Positions 26,566-34,721 of a stretch of 64,000 bases of DNA are shown here, piece after piece. Within the stretch, counting starts at the first letter, position 1. Every line of letters begins with the position of its first letter. The notes beneath the pieces are model-generated. The model saw only the letters and a program-made list of their open reading frames with translations, had not been told where the DNA came from and did not search any database. The stretch covers positions 248,001 through 312,000 of the forward strand of contig NZDE01000010.1 in the NCBI GenBank assembly GCA_002690045.1, written 5' to 3'. The translations under genes were made by a program, and so were the position numbers. This stretch comes from Alphaproteobacteria bacterium (GTDB lineage Bacteria > Pseudomonadota > Alphaproteobacteria > Micavibrionales > Micavibrionaceae).

Positions 26566-27360
26566 TTACGCTTGGCGGGCAACCATCAATTTCTTTATTT
26601 CTGCGATGGATTTTGCCGGATTTAGGCCTTTAGGGCATGTTTTTGTACAATTCATAATTGTATGGCAGCGGTAAAGGCGGAACGGATCTTCTAATTGATC
26701 CAAACGCTCGCCTGTTGCGTCATCACGTGAATCGACAATCCAACGATAAGCCTGCATTAGAATCGCAGGGCCTAAGAAACGGTCGCCGTTCCACCAATAG
26801 CTAGGGCAAGATGTTGAACAGCAAAAGCAGAGAATACAAGCCGCAGGGCCATGACCGTCATCACCATTCAGTAAGTCGGCATCAGCCGCGCTTTGTAGGC
26901 GTTCTTTTTCTGGGTTTGGTGTGTCGCTTTTGAGCCAAGGTTCAATCGACTCGTATTGTGCATATACATGATTTAAATCAGGGACAAGGTCTTTAACCAC
27001 GGGCATATGTGGTAGCGGGGTGATTTTGACGTCGCCTTTGACTTCGTCGATTGGTTTTAGGCATGCAAGTGTATTGGTGCCATCAATATTCATTGCGCAA
27101 GACCCACATATGCCTTCGCGGCATGAACGACGGAAGGTCAGTGTGCTGTCGACTTCATTTTTAATTTTGATTAGGGCGTCCAATACCATTGGGCCGCAAT
27201 CTTTTGTGTCGACTTCATATTCATCCATACGCGGTGTTTCATCGCGGTCAGGATCCCAGCGGTAAATTCTGAAATTCTTTACGTCTTCTGCGCCTTCTGC
27301 GGCGCCGAATTTGTGGCCTTTAGTGATTTTCGAATTCTTTGGCAGGGTGAACTGAGCCAT
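26566..27360 (-). CDS. sdhB: Succinate dehydrogenase iron-sulfur subunit
   Basis: Carries electrons from FAD to quinone in complex II; 264 aa. The ferredoxin-like domain has [18 protein letters not shown] and LAC for [2Fe-2S]. The C-terminal domain has [12 protein letters not shown] for [4Fe-4S] and [17 protein letters not shown] for [3Fe-4S]. An N-terminal extension of about 20 residues precedes the domain. Unusually it stands alone on the opposite strand, about 20 kb from sdhCDA. Confidence 0.97.
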   Translation of the reverse strand: MAQFTLPKNSKITKGHKFGAAEGAEDVKNFRIYRWDPDRDETPRMDEYEVDTKDCGPMVLDALIKIKNEVDSTLTFRRSCREGICGSCAMNIDGTNTLACLKPIDEVKGDVKITPLPHMPVVKDLVPDLNHVYAQYESIEPWLKSDTPNPEKERLQSAADADLLNGDDGHGPAACILCFCCSTSCPSYWWNGDRFLGPAILMQAYRWIVDSRDDATGERLDQLEDPFRLYRCHTIMNCTKTCPKGLNPAKSIAEIKKLMVARQA

Positions 27361-27441
27361 AGTTTTGTAAACCTTATTACATGTTTCAAATTAAAATACT
27401 GTTCTTAAAATAAACCTGTCTGGCGCATTTGTGAAGAGGGG

Positions 27442-28047
27442 TTAGTCAAATAATGCATCAATTGCTGCTTGATCGTTCGTTTTATGCGCTTCTTCAACCT
27501 TATCTTTTACATGCTCCTCTGTATCTTTGTGGGATTTACTTAAGCCAATACGGTCAAGTGTGCTGCTGAGGCGATCCTCAACGGCTTTTAGGTTCTCAAT
27601 TGTTGTGCGTATACGTTGACCAGTTAGGTCCTGGAATGTACAGGCCATAAGAATTTCGTTGATATCTTCGCTGATTGATGCCGCGGTTTGTGCGGTTTTT
27701 GTATCTATAATCAGGTTTGATTCTTCAAGCTTTGTCGCAATGCGGTCTGCGGCGTCCAATATTCGGTTGGCTGCGTTTTCAGTGATGCTAATCACGGCAT
27801 CAAGCTCTACACCTGCATTTGCAGCGGTTTGCCCATCACCGTGGAATGATATGGCGCCCAGTAAATCGAGTATTTCTGAGAAGCGTGAGGATATGCCTTC
27901 TTCGGCCATGTCCATCAATTGCGATGTTGCGTTGACTTCCATTGAGATTTCATCAAAACGGCGTTTGGCAAAGGTTTCAAACGTGTCGAACCTATTTGAT
28001 AATTCTTTGATTGCGCTTAATACGTCTTCGTTTGCCATGTCTTTCAT
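27442..28047 (-). CDS. cheZ: CheZ-type chemotaxis phosphatase
   Basis: Predicted to dephosphorylate CheY-P. The 201-aa helical protein has the signature CTFQDLTGQRI, in which Asp140 and Gln144 match the phosphatase residues of E. coli CheZ. It ends with an acidic linker and the terminal peptide AIDALFD, like the CheY-binding tail of CheZ. A second ATG three codons in is possible. No other chemotaxis genes are in the window, so it is either separated from its cluster or serves another response regulator. Confidence 0.82.
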   Translation of the reverse strand: MKDMANEDVLSAIKELSNRFDTFETFAKRRFDEISMEVNATSQLMDMAEEGISSRFSEILDLLGAISFHGDGQTAANAGVELDAVISITENAANRILDAADRIATKLEESNLIIDTKTAQTAASISEDINEILMACTFQDLTGQRIRTTIENLKAVEDRLSSTLDRIGLSKSHKDTEEHVKDKVEEAHKTNDQAAIDALFD

Positions 28048-28141
28048 AATATAATGCTTTGTATAAAATAGAGTTAATTAATGCATTATTATATGAGCAA
28101 AAAGCTTAAGAATTACTTTATAAGTGCTTTCTTATGTGGAT

Positions 28142-28978
28142 TTATTTCACAATGCAGCTTTGGGCGTGTTTTGCATTGATTTTACTACATATTTCAGCGG
28201 CATGGCTTTTGCTAACTTCGCCGGCCTGCACACGGTAATATGTGCCTTTTCCGGTAATCTCGGCCGTCTGTATGCGTAGTTTCATGCCCGCAAGTAAATC
28301 AGGAAATTCTTTTAGGCGGTTTTGCCAATGTTTCTGGGCGCTTTCATTACTGCTAAGGCTGCCGAGTTGTACGTAATGTGTACCTTGCGGCGGCGTTGAA
28401 GGCTTACTTGCTTTGCGTTCTTGTATTGGTGTCGTGTTCAACCCCTGTACTTCGGCAAGTAGCGTTTTGAATTCATTTTTTGTGTTCTTGCTTGATTCTT
28501 TAACTTGTACGGGGCGCGCAGTCGGGGTCGCATGCGTTACGGTTGTTATCGTGGGGGATTCTTTTTCGACTTTAGGCTCAGGGCTTTCTTCGTCAATGGG
28601 AACTGCCCCCGCAATGCGGCTGTTTACGCCTTCGTCGTCTTTTAGTTCTTGAGTGTATTTTATGTCTTCGCTTTGCGGCGTTGTGTTTTGTGTTTTAAGG
28701 CCAGCGAATAATTCTTCGCGGCTTTGGGGGCGGGCGTTTTGGTTTTCAGCTAGAAGATTTTCAACACGCTGCTTTGAGTTTTCGTTGCGGATCGAATCGT
28801 AAATCGTGCTGTCGCTATGCGCAATATCCATGCCGCCGCGTTCATCGGGGCGTTCTTTAATCGGGGAATGATCGCCGCGGATGATCGGGACGGTATCTGT
28901 TTTTTGTGTGTTGCTGTACCACATAAGGGCACTAACAATTACAACAGCGGAAATAAGGAGTATGGCGTTTAGTTTCAT
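28142..28978 (-). CDS. SPOR-domain membrane protein
   Basis: A 278-aa protein with one N-terminal membrane span (about residues 5-20), a long low-complexity Pro/Ser/Glu-rich periplasmic linker, and a C-terminal SPOR domain from about 195 (THYVQLGSLSSNESAQKHW ... YYRVQAGEV). SPOR domains bind denuded glycan strands at the division septum. It lies 17 bases after dgt; in many alphaproteobacteria argS sits between these two, but it is missing here. Confidence 0.88.
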   Translation of the reverse strand: MKLNAILLISAVVIVSALMWYSNTQKTDTVPIIRGDHSPIKERPDERGGMDIAHSDSTIYDSIRNENSKQRVENLLAENQNARPQSREELFAGLKTQNTTPQSEDIKYTQELKDDEGVNSRIAGAVPIDEESPEPKVEKESPTITTVTHATPTARPVQVKESSKNTKNEFKTLLAEVQGLNTTPIQERKASKPSTPPQGTHYVQLGSLSSNESAQKHWQNRLKEFPDLLAGMKLRIQTAEITGKGTYYRVQAGEVSKSHAAEICSKINAKHAQSCIVK

Positions 28979-28995
28979 GGCTTCAAATAATATTA

Positions 28996-30234
28996 TTAGA
29001 TACGTTTATACAGGTTAAAAATGGCTTCGTGTTCGGCGGCGGCACTGCGGTCAGTCATGCTGGCAATATGGTCCGCGATGATGCGCGCCTTTTTATGATC
29101 GTTTGGGTCACTATCTAGTTTTTCAATTTGTTCTTGAATGTCTGTAGTCAAGAGCAGTTGGTCATTCATATAGACGTCAAATAAGTCACCAATAATCTTC
29201 TCCGCCTTAATCCAGATACGTTGGATGGTATGGTGGCGGTACATGTTTTTCATCAGAAATGCGCGCAGAATTTTTAATTCTTGGAACATATCATCTGAAA
29301 AGCGAATGATTGGTTTGCTATGGTTTCTGACATCATCAACATGTTGCGGTTTTAGCTCGGCAATGTTTTTAAGGCTTTCGGCCAACACATCGTCAACCAT
29401 AACGCCAATCATATCCCGAATAGATTCAGAGATAAGGATTTTTTGCGTAATGTTTGGGTATTTGCGGCGGACGATATCTACGCGCTCGTTGAACAGCGGC
29501 ACCGCGGCGCAAATTTGTTCTAATGAGAAAATATTGGCTTTCAGGCCGTCTTCAACGTCATGGTTATTATAGGCAATATCGTCAGCTATCGCGGCTATTT
29601 GCGCCTCAATAGACGCAAAGCCATCAATTTCGAGGTCCACCATATTTTGCACTTGGCGTAATGTGGTTGGTAAGTGTACATCATTGCCGCAGTTTTTCGG
29701 AATGACTGGGCCGTTATGTTTGGCAACGCCTTCTAATGTTTCCCATGTGAGGTTCAGGCCGCGCCATTCTGGGTATTTATTTTCCTGCATGGTTAATACG
29801 CGCAGGGATTGGTCATTATGCTCAAACCCGCCCAGATTTTCCATGCATTTCTTTAATGTTTCTTCCCCAGCGTGGGCGAATGGCGTGTGCCCTAAGTCAT
29901 GCGCGAGGGCGATGGCTTCAGCAAGGTCTTCATTCACCAAAAGGGCGCGCGCTAATGTGCGTGCGATTTGTGCAACCTCAATAGTATGTGATAGGCGTGT
30001 GCGGTAGTCATCACCTTCGTAATAGACAAAGACCTGTGTTTTATATTTCAGGCGGCGAAAGGCGCTACAGTGGATAATACGGTCGCGGTCACGTTGAAAG
30101 CATGTGCGGTGGCGGCTTTCCGATTCTTCATATATACGCCCACGAGACTGGTCGGGGCGACAGGCATAGCGTGCAAGCGGCACGGCGCAATAATTGTAAG
30201 CGAGGTTGTCTTGCGCAGCTGATGATTGGGTCAT
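28996..30234 (-). CDS. dgt: dGTP triphosphohydrolase-like HD protein
   Basis: HD-family enzyme hydrolysing dGTP (and possibly other dNTPs) to the nucleoside and triphosphate; 412 aa. The metal site is formed by RLSHTIEVAQIAR, the HD pair in LAHDLGHTPFAH and the Asp in ADDIAYNNHDVEDG. The N-terminal SESRHRTCFQRDRDRIIHC motif is typical of the type-2 subfamily. It is divergent from erpA with about 150 bases between. Confidence 0.94.
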   Translation of the reverse strand: MTQSSAAQDNLAYNYCAVPLARYACRPDQSRGRIYEESESRHRTCFQRDRDRIIHCSAFRRLKYKTQVFVYYEGDDYRTRLSHTIEVAQIARTLARALLVNEDLAEAIALAHDLGHTPFAHAGEETLKKCMENLGGFEHNDQSLRVLTMQENKYPEWRGLNLTWETLEGVAKHNGPVIPKNCGNDVHLPTTLRQVQNMVDLEIDGFASIEAQIAAIADDIAYNNHDVEDGLKANIFSLEQICAAVPLFNERVDIVRRKYPNITQKILISESIRDMIGVMVDDVLAESLKNIAELKPQHVDDVRNHSKPIIRFSDDMFQELKILRAFLMKNMYRHHTIQRIWIKAEKIIGDLFDVYMNDQLLLTTDIQEQIEKLDSDPNDHKKARIIADHIASMTDRSAAAEHEAIFNLYKRI

Positions 30235-30313
30235 ATTTTGCCTTTATCACATGTTTTAAAATGAATTTAATGGGAAATTAGCAGAATTTAGCCCAAAGGC
30301 CAAGCCATCATGC

Positions 30314-30343
30314 TTGATTATTACTATGATTCATCCATATAAT
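30314..30343 (+). promoter_or_regulatory. Promoter-like site upstream of erpA
   Basis: TTGATT and a perfect TATAAT with an 18-base spacer, about 43 bases before the start codon. Confidence 0.5.
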
Positions 30344-30385
30344 TAAGGGTATATAGTTTTTCTGGGCTGAAAGGTAGAGTATTCT

Positions 30386-30706
30386 ATGAAATTAATAATC
30401 GATCAAACAGCAATTGACGAAGTATTGCGTGAACGTGAGAGCAAGGAAAACTCGAACCTATTTTTGCGTGTTACGGTCGAAGGTGGTGGCTGTTCAGGGT
30501 TCCAGTATAAATATGAGTGGGACGATTCTGAGCATAAAGATGACGACTCTATCTTTGATAAGGTTGTAGTGATTGACCCGCTTTCCTTAAAATATATGGA
30601 CGGGTCTACGATAAAATTTCATGACGACATGATGGGGCGTATGTTCCAAATAGATAACCCCCTTGCGAATAGTGCTTGTGGCTGTGGTACGTCGTTCTCA
30701 ATTTAA
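30386..30706 (+). CDS. erpA: ErpA/IscA-type iron-sulfur insertion protein
   Basis: A-type carrier that passes Fe-S clusters to target enzymes; 106 aa. The three conserved cysteines are in GGGCSGFQYKY and SACGCGTSFSI. Conservation of this gene beside dgt is common in alphaproteobacteria. It could be labelled IscA/HesB; the length and final CGCGTSF favour ErpA. Confidence 0.88.
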   Translation: MKLIIDQTAIDEVLRERESKENSNLFLRVTVEGGGCSGFQYKYEWDDSEHKDDDSIFDKVVVIDPLSLKYMDGSTIKFHDDMMGRMFQIDNPLANSACGCGTSFSI

Positions 30707-30735
30707 TTGACATAAGTTGCGGCTTGAGGTATATT
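30707..30735 (+). promoter_or_regulatory. Near-consensus promoter for the small gene at 30765
   Basis: TTGACA and TATATT with a 17-base spacer, beginning directly after the erpA stop. Predicted start of transcription is about 30742. Confidence 0.65.
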
Positions 30736-30764
30736 CCACAAAAATCTAATTAACGGTGGTAATA

Positions 30765-30998
30765 ATGATGAAGAAGTTTAAGTTGGTGGATAATCCTTTA
30801 GGGTTTCATAGTGTAGAAATTAACCCCAAACATTTTGCATCAGTGCATTTTAATACAGCAGTAGGCACAGCTAATGTCGAGCTGTGTAATGGTGCGGTCG
30901 CTAAATTCTATGATGATGGCGATTTTAAAGATAATGGCCTAGAACGAAAGTCAGTAACTATGGAAGTTTATGGTACGCGTGCTGATTTTATAGTTTGA
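30765..30998 (+). CDS. Small unknown protein, own promoter and terminator
   Basis: A 77-aa protein (from ATG 30765; GTG 30756 is also in frame) of no known family, with several aromatic and beta-prone stretches (FKLVDNPLGFHSVEI, ASVHFNTAVGTANVEL, VTMEVYGTRADFIV) and one cysteine. A near-consensus promoter sits right before it and a good terminator right after it, so it looks like an independent, well expressed unit. Confidence 0.65.
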   Translation: MMKKFKLVDNPLGFHSVEINPKHFASVHFNTAVGTANVELCNGAVAKFYDDGDFKDNGLERKSVTMEVYGTRADFIV

Positions 30999-31032
30999 TA
31001 AGTGCTATTCTATATACAGATTAAACCAAGCA

Positions 31033-31064
31033 AACCGCGCAAACTATTTGTGCGGTTGTTTTTT
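31033..31064 (+). terminator. Intrinsic terminator
   Basis: AACCGCGCAAA pairs with TTTGTGCGGTT (one G-T pair) around a three-base loop, then GTTTTTT. Confidence 0.85.
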
Positions 31065-31101
31065 ATTAGGCTAGTATTTGGGCATAGTTAGCGAGGATAT
31101 A

Positions 31102-31872
31102 ATGAAAATAGCCATTTGGAATGTGAATTCGATCAAAACACGTATAGACCATGTGAAAAACTGGCTTAAGACGCATGATGTGGATGTGCTGATGCTGCAA
31201 GAGCTTAAAGGCACAGAGTTCCCTTTCGATGAATTTACAGCGCTGGGCTATAAGGCAGAGGTATCCGCGCAAAAGACCTATAACGGCGTGGCCACTTTAA
31301 GCAAACATGATATTGAGCGCGTTTGTGATACCCTGCCAGGTGATGACGCAGATGAACAAGCGCGTTTTTTAGACTGTAAAATTAATGGCGTACGCTGCGT
31401 TAATATTTACTTACCTAATGGAAACCCTGTCGGGACGGAGAAATATGATTACAAACTCGGCTGGATGGAGCGCCTGCACGACTACATGAAAGAGCTGCGC
31501 CGCGCGGATTTGGATGTGCTTGTCGCGGGGGATTATAATGTAATCCCTGAGGCTCGTGATTGTCATGACCCTAAAGTGTGGGAAGGGGACGCGGCGACAC
31601 TGCCACAAACACGCGCACTTTATCGTTCTTATGAATATCTGGGCTATGTTGATGCGTTCCGCGTGTTTAATCAGGCAGATCGTCAATATAGTTTTTGGGA
31701 TTATCAACGCGGCGCTTATCAAAAAAATCATGGCATACGTATTGACCATTTTTTGGTTTCGCCAATGGTGGCTGACCGCATGGAAAGCTGCGTGATTGAC
31801 ACCGCGCCGCGCGGCCTTGAAAAACCATCTGACCATGTGCCAGTGATCCTTACTTTGGCGGATGCTGCTTAA
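31102..31872 (+). CDS. xthA: Exodeoxyribonuclease III (AP endonuclease)
   Basis: Cuts DNA at abasic sites and removes 3' blocks in base-excision repair. The 256-aa protein has IAIWNVNSIKTR, LMLQELKGTE (metal-binding Glu), VAGDYNVIPEARD, RIDHFLVSP and KPSDHVPVI (catalytic His). Start chosen at ATG 31102, where GCGAGGA lies eight bases upstream and the protein begins with the conserved MKIAIWNVN. Confidence 0.96.
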   Translation: MKIAIWNVNSIKTRIDHVKNWLKTHDVDVLMLQELKGTEFPFDEFTALGYKAEVSAQKTYNGVATLSKHDIERVCDTLPGDDADEQARFLDCKINGVRCVNIYLPNGNPVGTEKYDYKLGWMERLHDYMKELRRADLDVLVAGDYNVIPEARDCHDPKVWEGDAATLPQTRALYRSYEYLGYVDAFRVFNQADRQYSFWDYQRGAYQKNHGIRIDHFLVSPMVADRMESCVIDTAPRGLEKPSDHVPVILTLADAA

Positions 31873-31958
31873 TTTTTGAAAAACCCTATAGGCATTTACG
31901 GCAGCACATGGTAGAGTGAATCGTTATTGTATTCACAATCTTCAGTAATTGGCCGATC

Positions 31959-32951
31959 ATGACTTTCAATATATTTTCTAAACGAATCAAAACTTTATCT
32001 GCTGTGTGCGTGAGCGTTATTGCGCTTGCAGGCTTAAATGCCTGTGAGTCTACGACCGTTCATTTAAAAGAAAGACAGCTTAACCGCATCGCGCTGCCGG
32101 TCTTTATGATTAAGCGTGATATTGCGATAGAAGGCGCTAATCTCGTTGCATTTGAGCGTGTGCATGATCCGCTTAAAGTTGTTCAGGTTTATATTGAAGA
32201 TGATTCAAGCGCGGGTGACCGTATTAAACATACGGCTATAAACAGTAAAGACCCATCAGACCCATTAGCGCTTCGCTTGGCTGCGCAGGATAAAAACACG
32301 AATGTTGTTTATCTCTCTGCGCCATGTTCTTATTTGCGCGATACAATGTTTGCGGAAGGGCCAGCGAATAAATGTGCTAAACATTATTACAGCGATGGCC
32401 CCGTTTCACAGAATGTGATTAATGCTTATGGCGCGGCGCTGGATAATATTCGCCGTTATCACGATGTAGACAGTTTTGTGCTTAATGGTTATGGCAGCGG
32501 CGCATCCGTTGCGGCTATATTGGCATCTCAGCGTATGGATGTAGACGGTTTGCGTACAGTATCCGGCCGTTTAGATGCGTCTGATTATAAAGAAGGTTTG
32601 AGTGCTTATTACGAAGGTGGGCTGAACCCTGTTGATTATGCAGGCACATTGGCGCATTTGCCGCAATATCACTTTATTGGCGAGGATGATAAAGCGGATA
32701 TGATTAAGCTTTATCACAATTTTGCGCAGGCTGTGGGGCCAAGCTGGTGTATGCGTCATAGCTTAATTCCAGATGCAAATGATGACCGTGGTTGGGTTGA
32801 GCAATGGTCTGATTTGGTCGCGTTGCCATTGGATTGTCATGCGAATAAGCAAAATGGCAAACTTGCACCAGAGGTTGATTTGACCCCTGTACCGTTTAAT
32901 CCTAAAACGCTTGATATAATGGATGATATGCATGGTAAAGGGAAAAAGTAA
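31959..32951 (+). CDS. Lipoprotein of alpha/beta-hydrolase type, likely inactive
   Basis: A 330-aa probable lipoprotein (signal peptide ending LNAC, Cys29). It aligns with the next gene over most of its length: DPLALRLAAQD, NVVYLSAPCSY, HYY..GPVSQNVINAY, HLPQYHFIGEDDK and RGWVEQWSDLVALPLDC. At the nucleophile elbow it reads NGYGSGAS, with Gly179 where the paralog has serine, and Asp275 stands where the paralog has the catalytic histidine. It therefore looks like a pseudoenzyme. The C-terminal 30 residues extend beyond the paralog. The downstream gene overlaps its end. Confidence 0.78.
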   Translation: MTFNIFSKRIKTLSAVCVSVIALAGLNACESTTVHLKERQLNRIALPVFMIKRDIAIEGANLVAFERVHDPLKVVQVYIEDDSSAGDRIKHTAINSKDPSDPLALRLAAQDKNTNVVYLSAPCSYLRDTMFAEGPANKCAKHYYSDGPVSQNVINAYGAALDNIRRYHDVDSFVLNGYGSGASVAAILASQRMDVDGLRTVSGRLDASDYKEGLSAYYEGGLNPVDYAGTLAHLPQYHFIGEDDKADMIKLYHNFAQAVGPSWCMRHSLIPDANDDRGWVEQWSDLVALPLDCHANKQNGKLAPEVDLTPVPFNPKTLDIMDDMHGKGKK

Positions 32952-33828
32952 TCTACCTTTCGCTATAAAAAAGACCATGGACGCTGTGAAGGCGTCCATA
33001 TCTTTTTGTGGCTGTCTGTTATTGCTTGCGGGCTGCGGCGCATCGCTTTCTGCCCGTAATGATTTGGCTAATGAATTGGCGGCGCAATCATCTTTGCGTA
33101 AAGAGATCCACTACGCCGCGCCGTTTTATGTGACGGCCTATGCCGATGTGCTGCGCGGGGCGAAAACAGGGCGTGTCTATATAGAAGGGGACGGCCTTGC
33201 ATGGGTAAGTAAATCAGAACCATCTTTAAATCCTACGCCGATTGACCCATATGCGCTGCGTTTAGCGGAAGCTGACCATGCACGCAATATAGACCGTGTT
33301 TATCTGGCACGCCCATGTCAATATTCAGGATGGGATGGCGGCGGCCTATGCCCGCATAAATATTGGACATCTCACCGTTATGCGCCTGAAGTGGTTGATG
33401 CCTATGTTGCCTTGCTTGATAAATTAAAGCAGCAGCGTGGCTGGAGCGATATAGAGCTTGTCGGGTATTCAGGTGGGGCGACATTGGCGTTATTAATTGC
33501 ACGTAGACGGGGGGATATAACGGCCATACGTACGGTCGCAGGGAATGTAGATATTGATGCGCATTCGCGTTTTCATAAGGTTAGCTTAATGCCACAATCA
33601 CTTAACCCCGCAAATTATAGTGATGATCTTTCGCGCTATCCACAGATTCATTTTGTGGGCGGGGATGACCGAATAGTGCCCATCAATATAGCCCAGAGCT
33701 ATGCGCATCAGATGCAAGATTCATCTTGTGTACGCATAAATGAAATTGCTGGTTTAGCGCATGGAAAAGGGTGGGTTGAAAAATGGCCTGACTTGCTGCG
33801 CCAGCCAATATCATGTAAAAGCCAATAA
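32932..33828 (+). CDS. Lipoprotein alpha/beta-hydrolase, apparently intact
   Basis: A 298-aa lipoprotein; the lipobox is LLAGC. The hydrolase core is complete: VGYSGGAT holds the nucleophile (Ser180), HFVGGDDRIVP the acid, and GLAHGKGW the histidine (His277). Substrate unknown; an esterase or lipase-like reaction in the periplasm or outer-membrane inner leaflet is inference. The start could be ATG 32932 (GGA nearby, overlapping the previous gene by 20 bases) or ATG 32977, which gives a shorter signal peptide. Confidence 0.8.
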   Translation: MVKGKSNLPFAIKKTMDAVKASISFCGCLLLLAGCGASLSARNDLANELAAQSSLRKEIHYAAPFYVTAYADVLRGAKTGRVYIEGDGLAWVSKSEPSLNPTPIDPYALRLAEADHARNIDRVYLARPCQYSGWDGGGLCPHKYWTSHRYAPEVVDAYVALLDKLKQQRGWSDIELVGYSGGATLALLIARRRGDITAIRTVAGNVDIDAHSRFHKVSLMPQSLNPANYSDDLSRYPQIHFVGGDDRIVPINIAQSYAHQMQDSSCVRINEIAGLAHGKGWVEKWPDLLRQPISCKSQ

Positions 33829-33871
33829 CGTAAATTCTATTAATATATAACGGCAACAAGGAAGGTTTGTT

Positions 33872-34363
33872 ATGCGCGGTTTTATAATGTTTATATTCTC
33901 TGTTTTTGTGCTTTCTGCACTTATGCCTGTGGCTAGCCATGCTGCAGACGACAAAGCTTGGGATGTGCGCTGTAAGAAGAATGAAGAAAATGGCAAAGAA
34001 TATTGCGAAATGTTCCAAATGGTCATGGTTAAGGACACGGGCCAGCGTTTTGTAGAGATCGCTTTCTTCGAAGAAGATAAAGACAAAGCTGGCGGTATTA
34101 TCGTTTTGCCCCTTGGTTTGATGGTGGCTAAACCTGTTTTAATGCAGGTTGATGATGGCAAGAAAATGGCCTTTAACTTTCATACATGTACACCGGGCGG
34201 CTGCCTAGCGCGTATTAATGCAACCAAAGAGCTGATGGACCAAATGCGTAAGGGCAATAAACTTATGCTTGCAACGCATAGCCAAATGGGCAAAGAGTTT
34301 AATGTTCAGCTATCCCTAAAAGGCTTTAGTGCGGCATATAAAGAATTGCAAAAGAAAAAATAA
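33872..34363 (+). CDS. IalB-family exported protein
   Basis: A 163-aa periplasmic protein of the invasion-associated locus B family. Signal peptide to about residue 25 (ASHA|ADD). WDVRCKK and YCEMFQ carry the first cysteine pair; IIVLPLGLMVAKPVLMQVDDGKK and FHTCTPGGCLARI are family hallmarks with the second pair. Named for a Bartonella protein, the family is widespread in free-living alphaproteobacteria and its biochemical role is unclear. AAGGAAGG precedes the start; a terminator follows. Confidence 0.88.
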   Translation: MRGFIMFIFSVFVLSALMPVASHAADDKAWDVRCKKNEENGKEYCEMFQMVMVKDTGQRFVEIAFFEEDKDKAGGIIVLPLGLMVAKPVLMQVDDGKKMAFNFHTCTPGGCLARINATKELMDQMRKGNKLMLATHSQMGKEFNVQLSLKGFSAAYKELQKKK

Positions 34364-34401
34364 GCACGAATCCATATTTTTAGAGGATTCTAATGTATTT
34401 T

Positions 34402-34437
34402 AGCCGCAATGTTTACAAGCATTGCGGCTATATTTTT
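34402..34437 (+). terminator. Intrinsic terminator after the IalB gene
   Basis: AGCCGCAATG pairs perfectly with CATTGCGGCT around an eight-base loop, then ATATTTTT. It lies in a 358-base gap; the rest of that gap holds the long leader of the first autotransporter. Confidence 0.85.
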
Positions 34438-34505
34438 ATATTGTACGCAGAGTCCAAATTTTCATAACTCACTGTATTTCAAGCAATATTACCCGATTGA
34501 GGGGG

Positions 34506-34534
34506 TTTACACTTTTTATTACCAAAGGTATAAA
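34506..34534 (+). promoter_or_regulatory. Promoter-like site for the first autotransporter
   Basis: TTTACA and TATAAA with a 17-base spacer. If used, it gives an unusually long leader of about 180 bases before ATG 34722. Confidence 0.45.
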
Positions 34535-34721
34535 TTATGTCGGCATTGGTATTATCGATTCGCCTGCTGATTGTGTATATGTTCTATGTAAACATCTATG
34601 CCTAGCCGGAAAATAGGGAATAACAAGGCTTGTTTTAGGACTGTCTATATTGGTGGGGACACTAATTAAAGATTTTTAAGAAAATTCTATTTGATTAAAC
34701 TACTTAAGGAGAACATATCAA

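Noticed and set aside
34422-34616. A 64-codon frame in the autotransporter leader
   Set aside because: It starts inside the terminator of the previous gene, has no ribosome-binding site and overlaps the promoter-like site.
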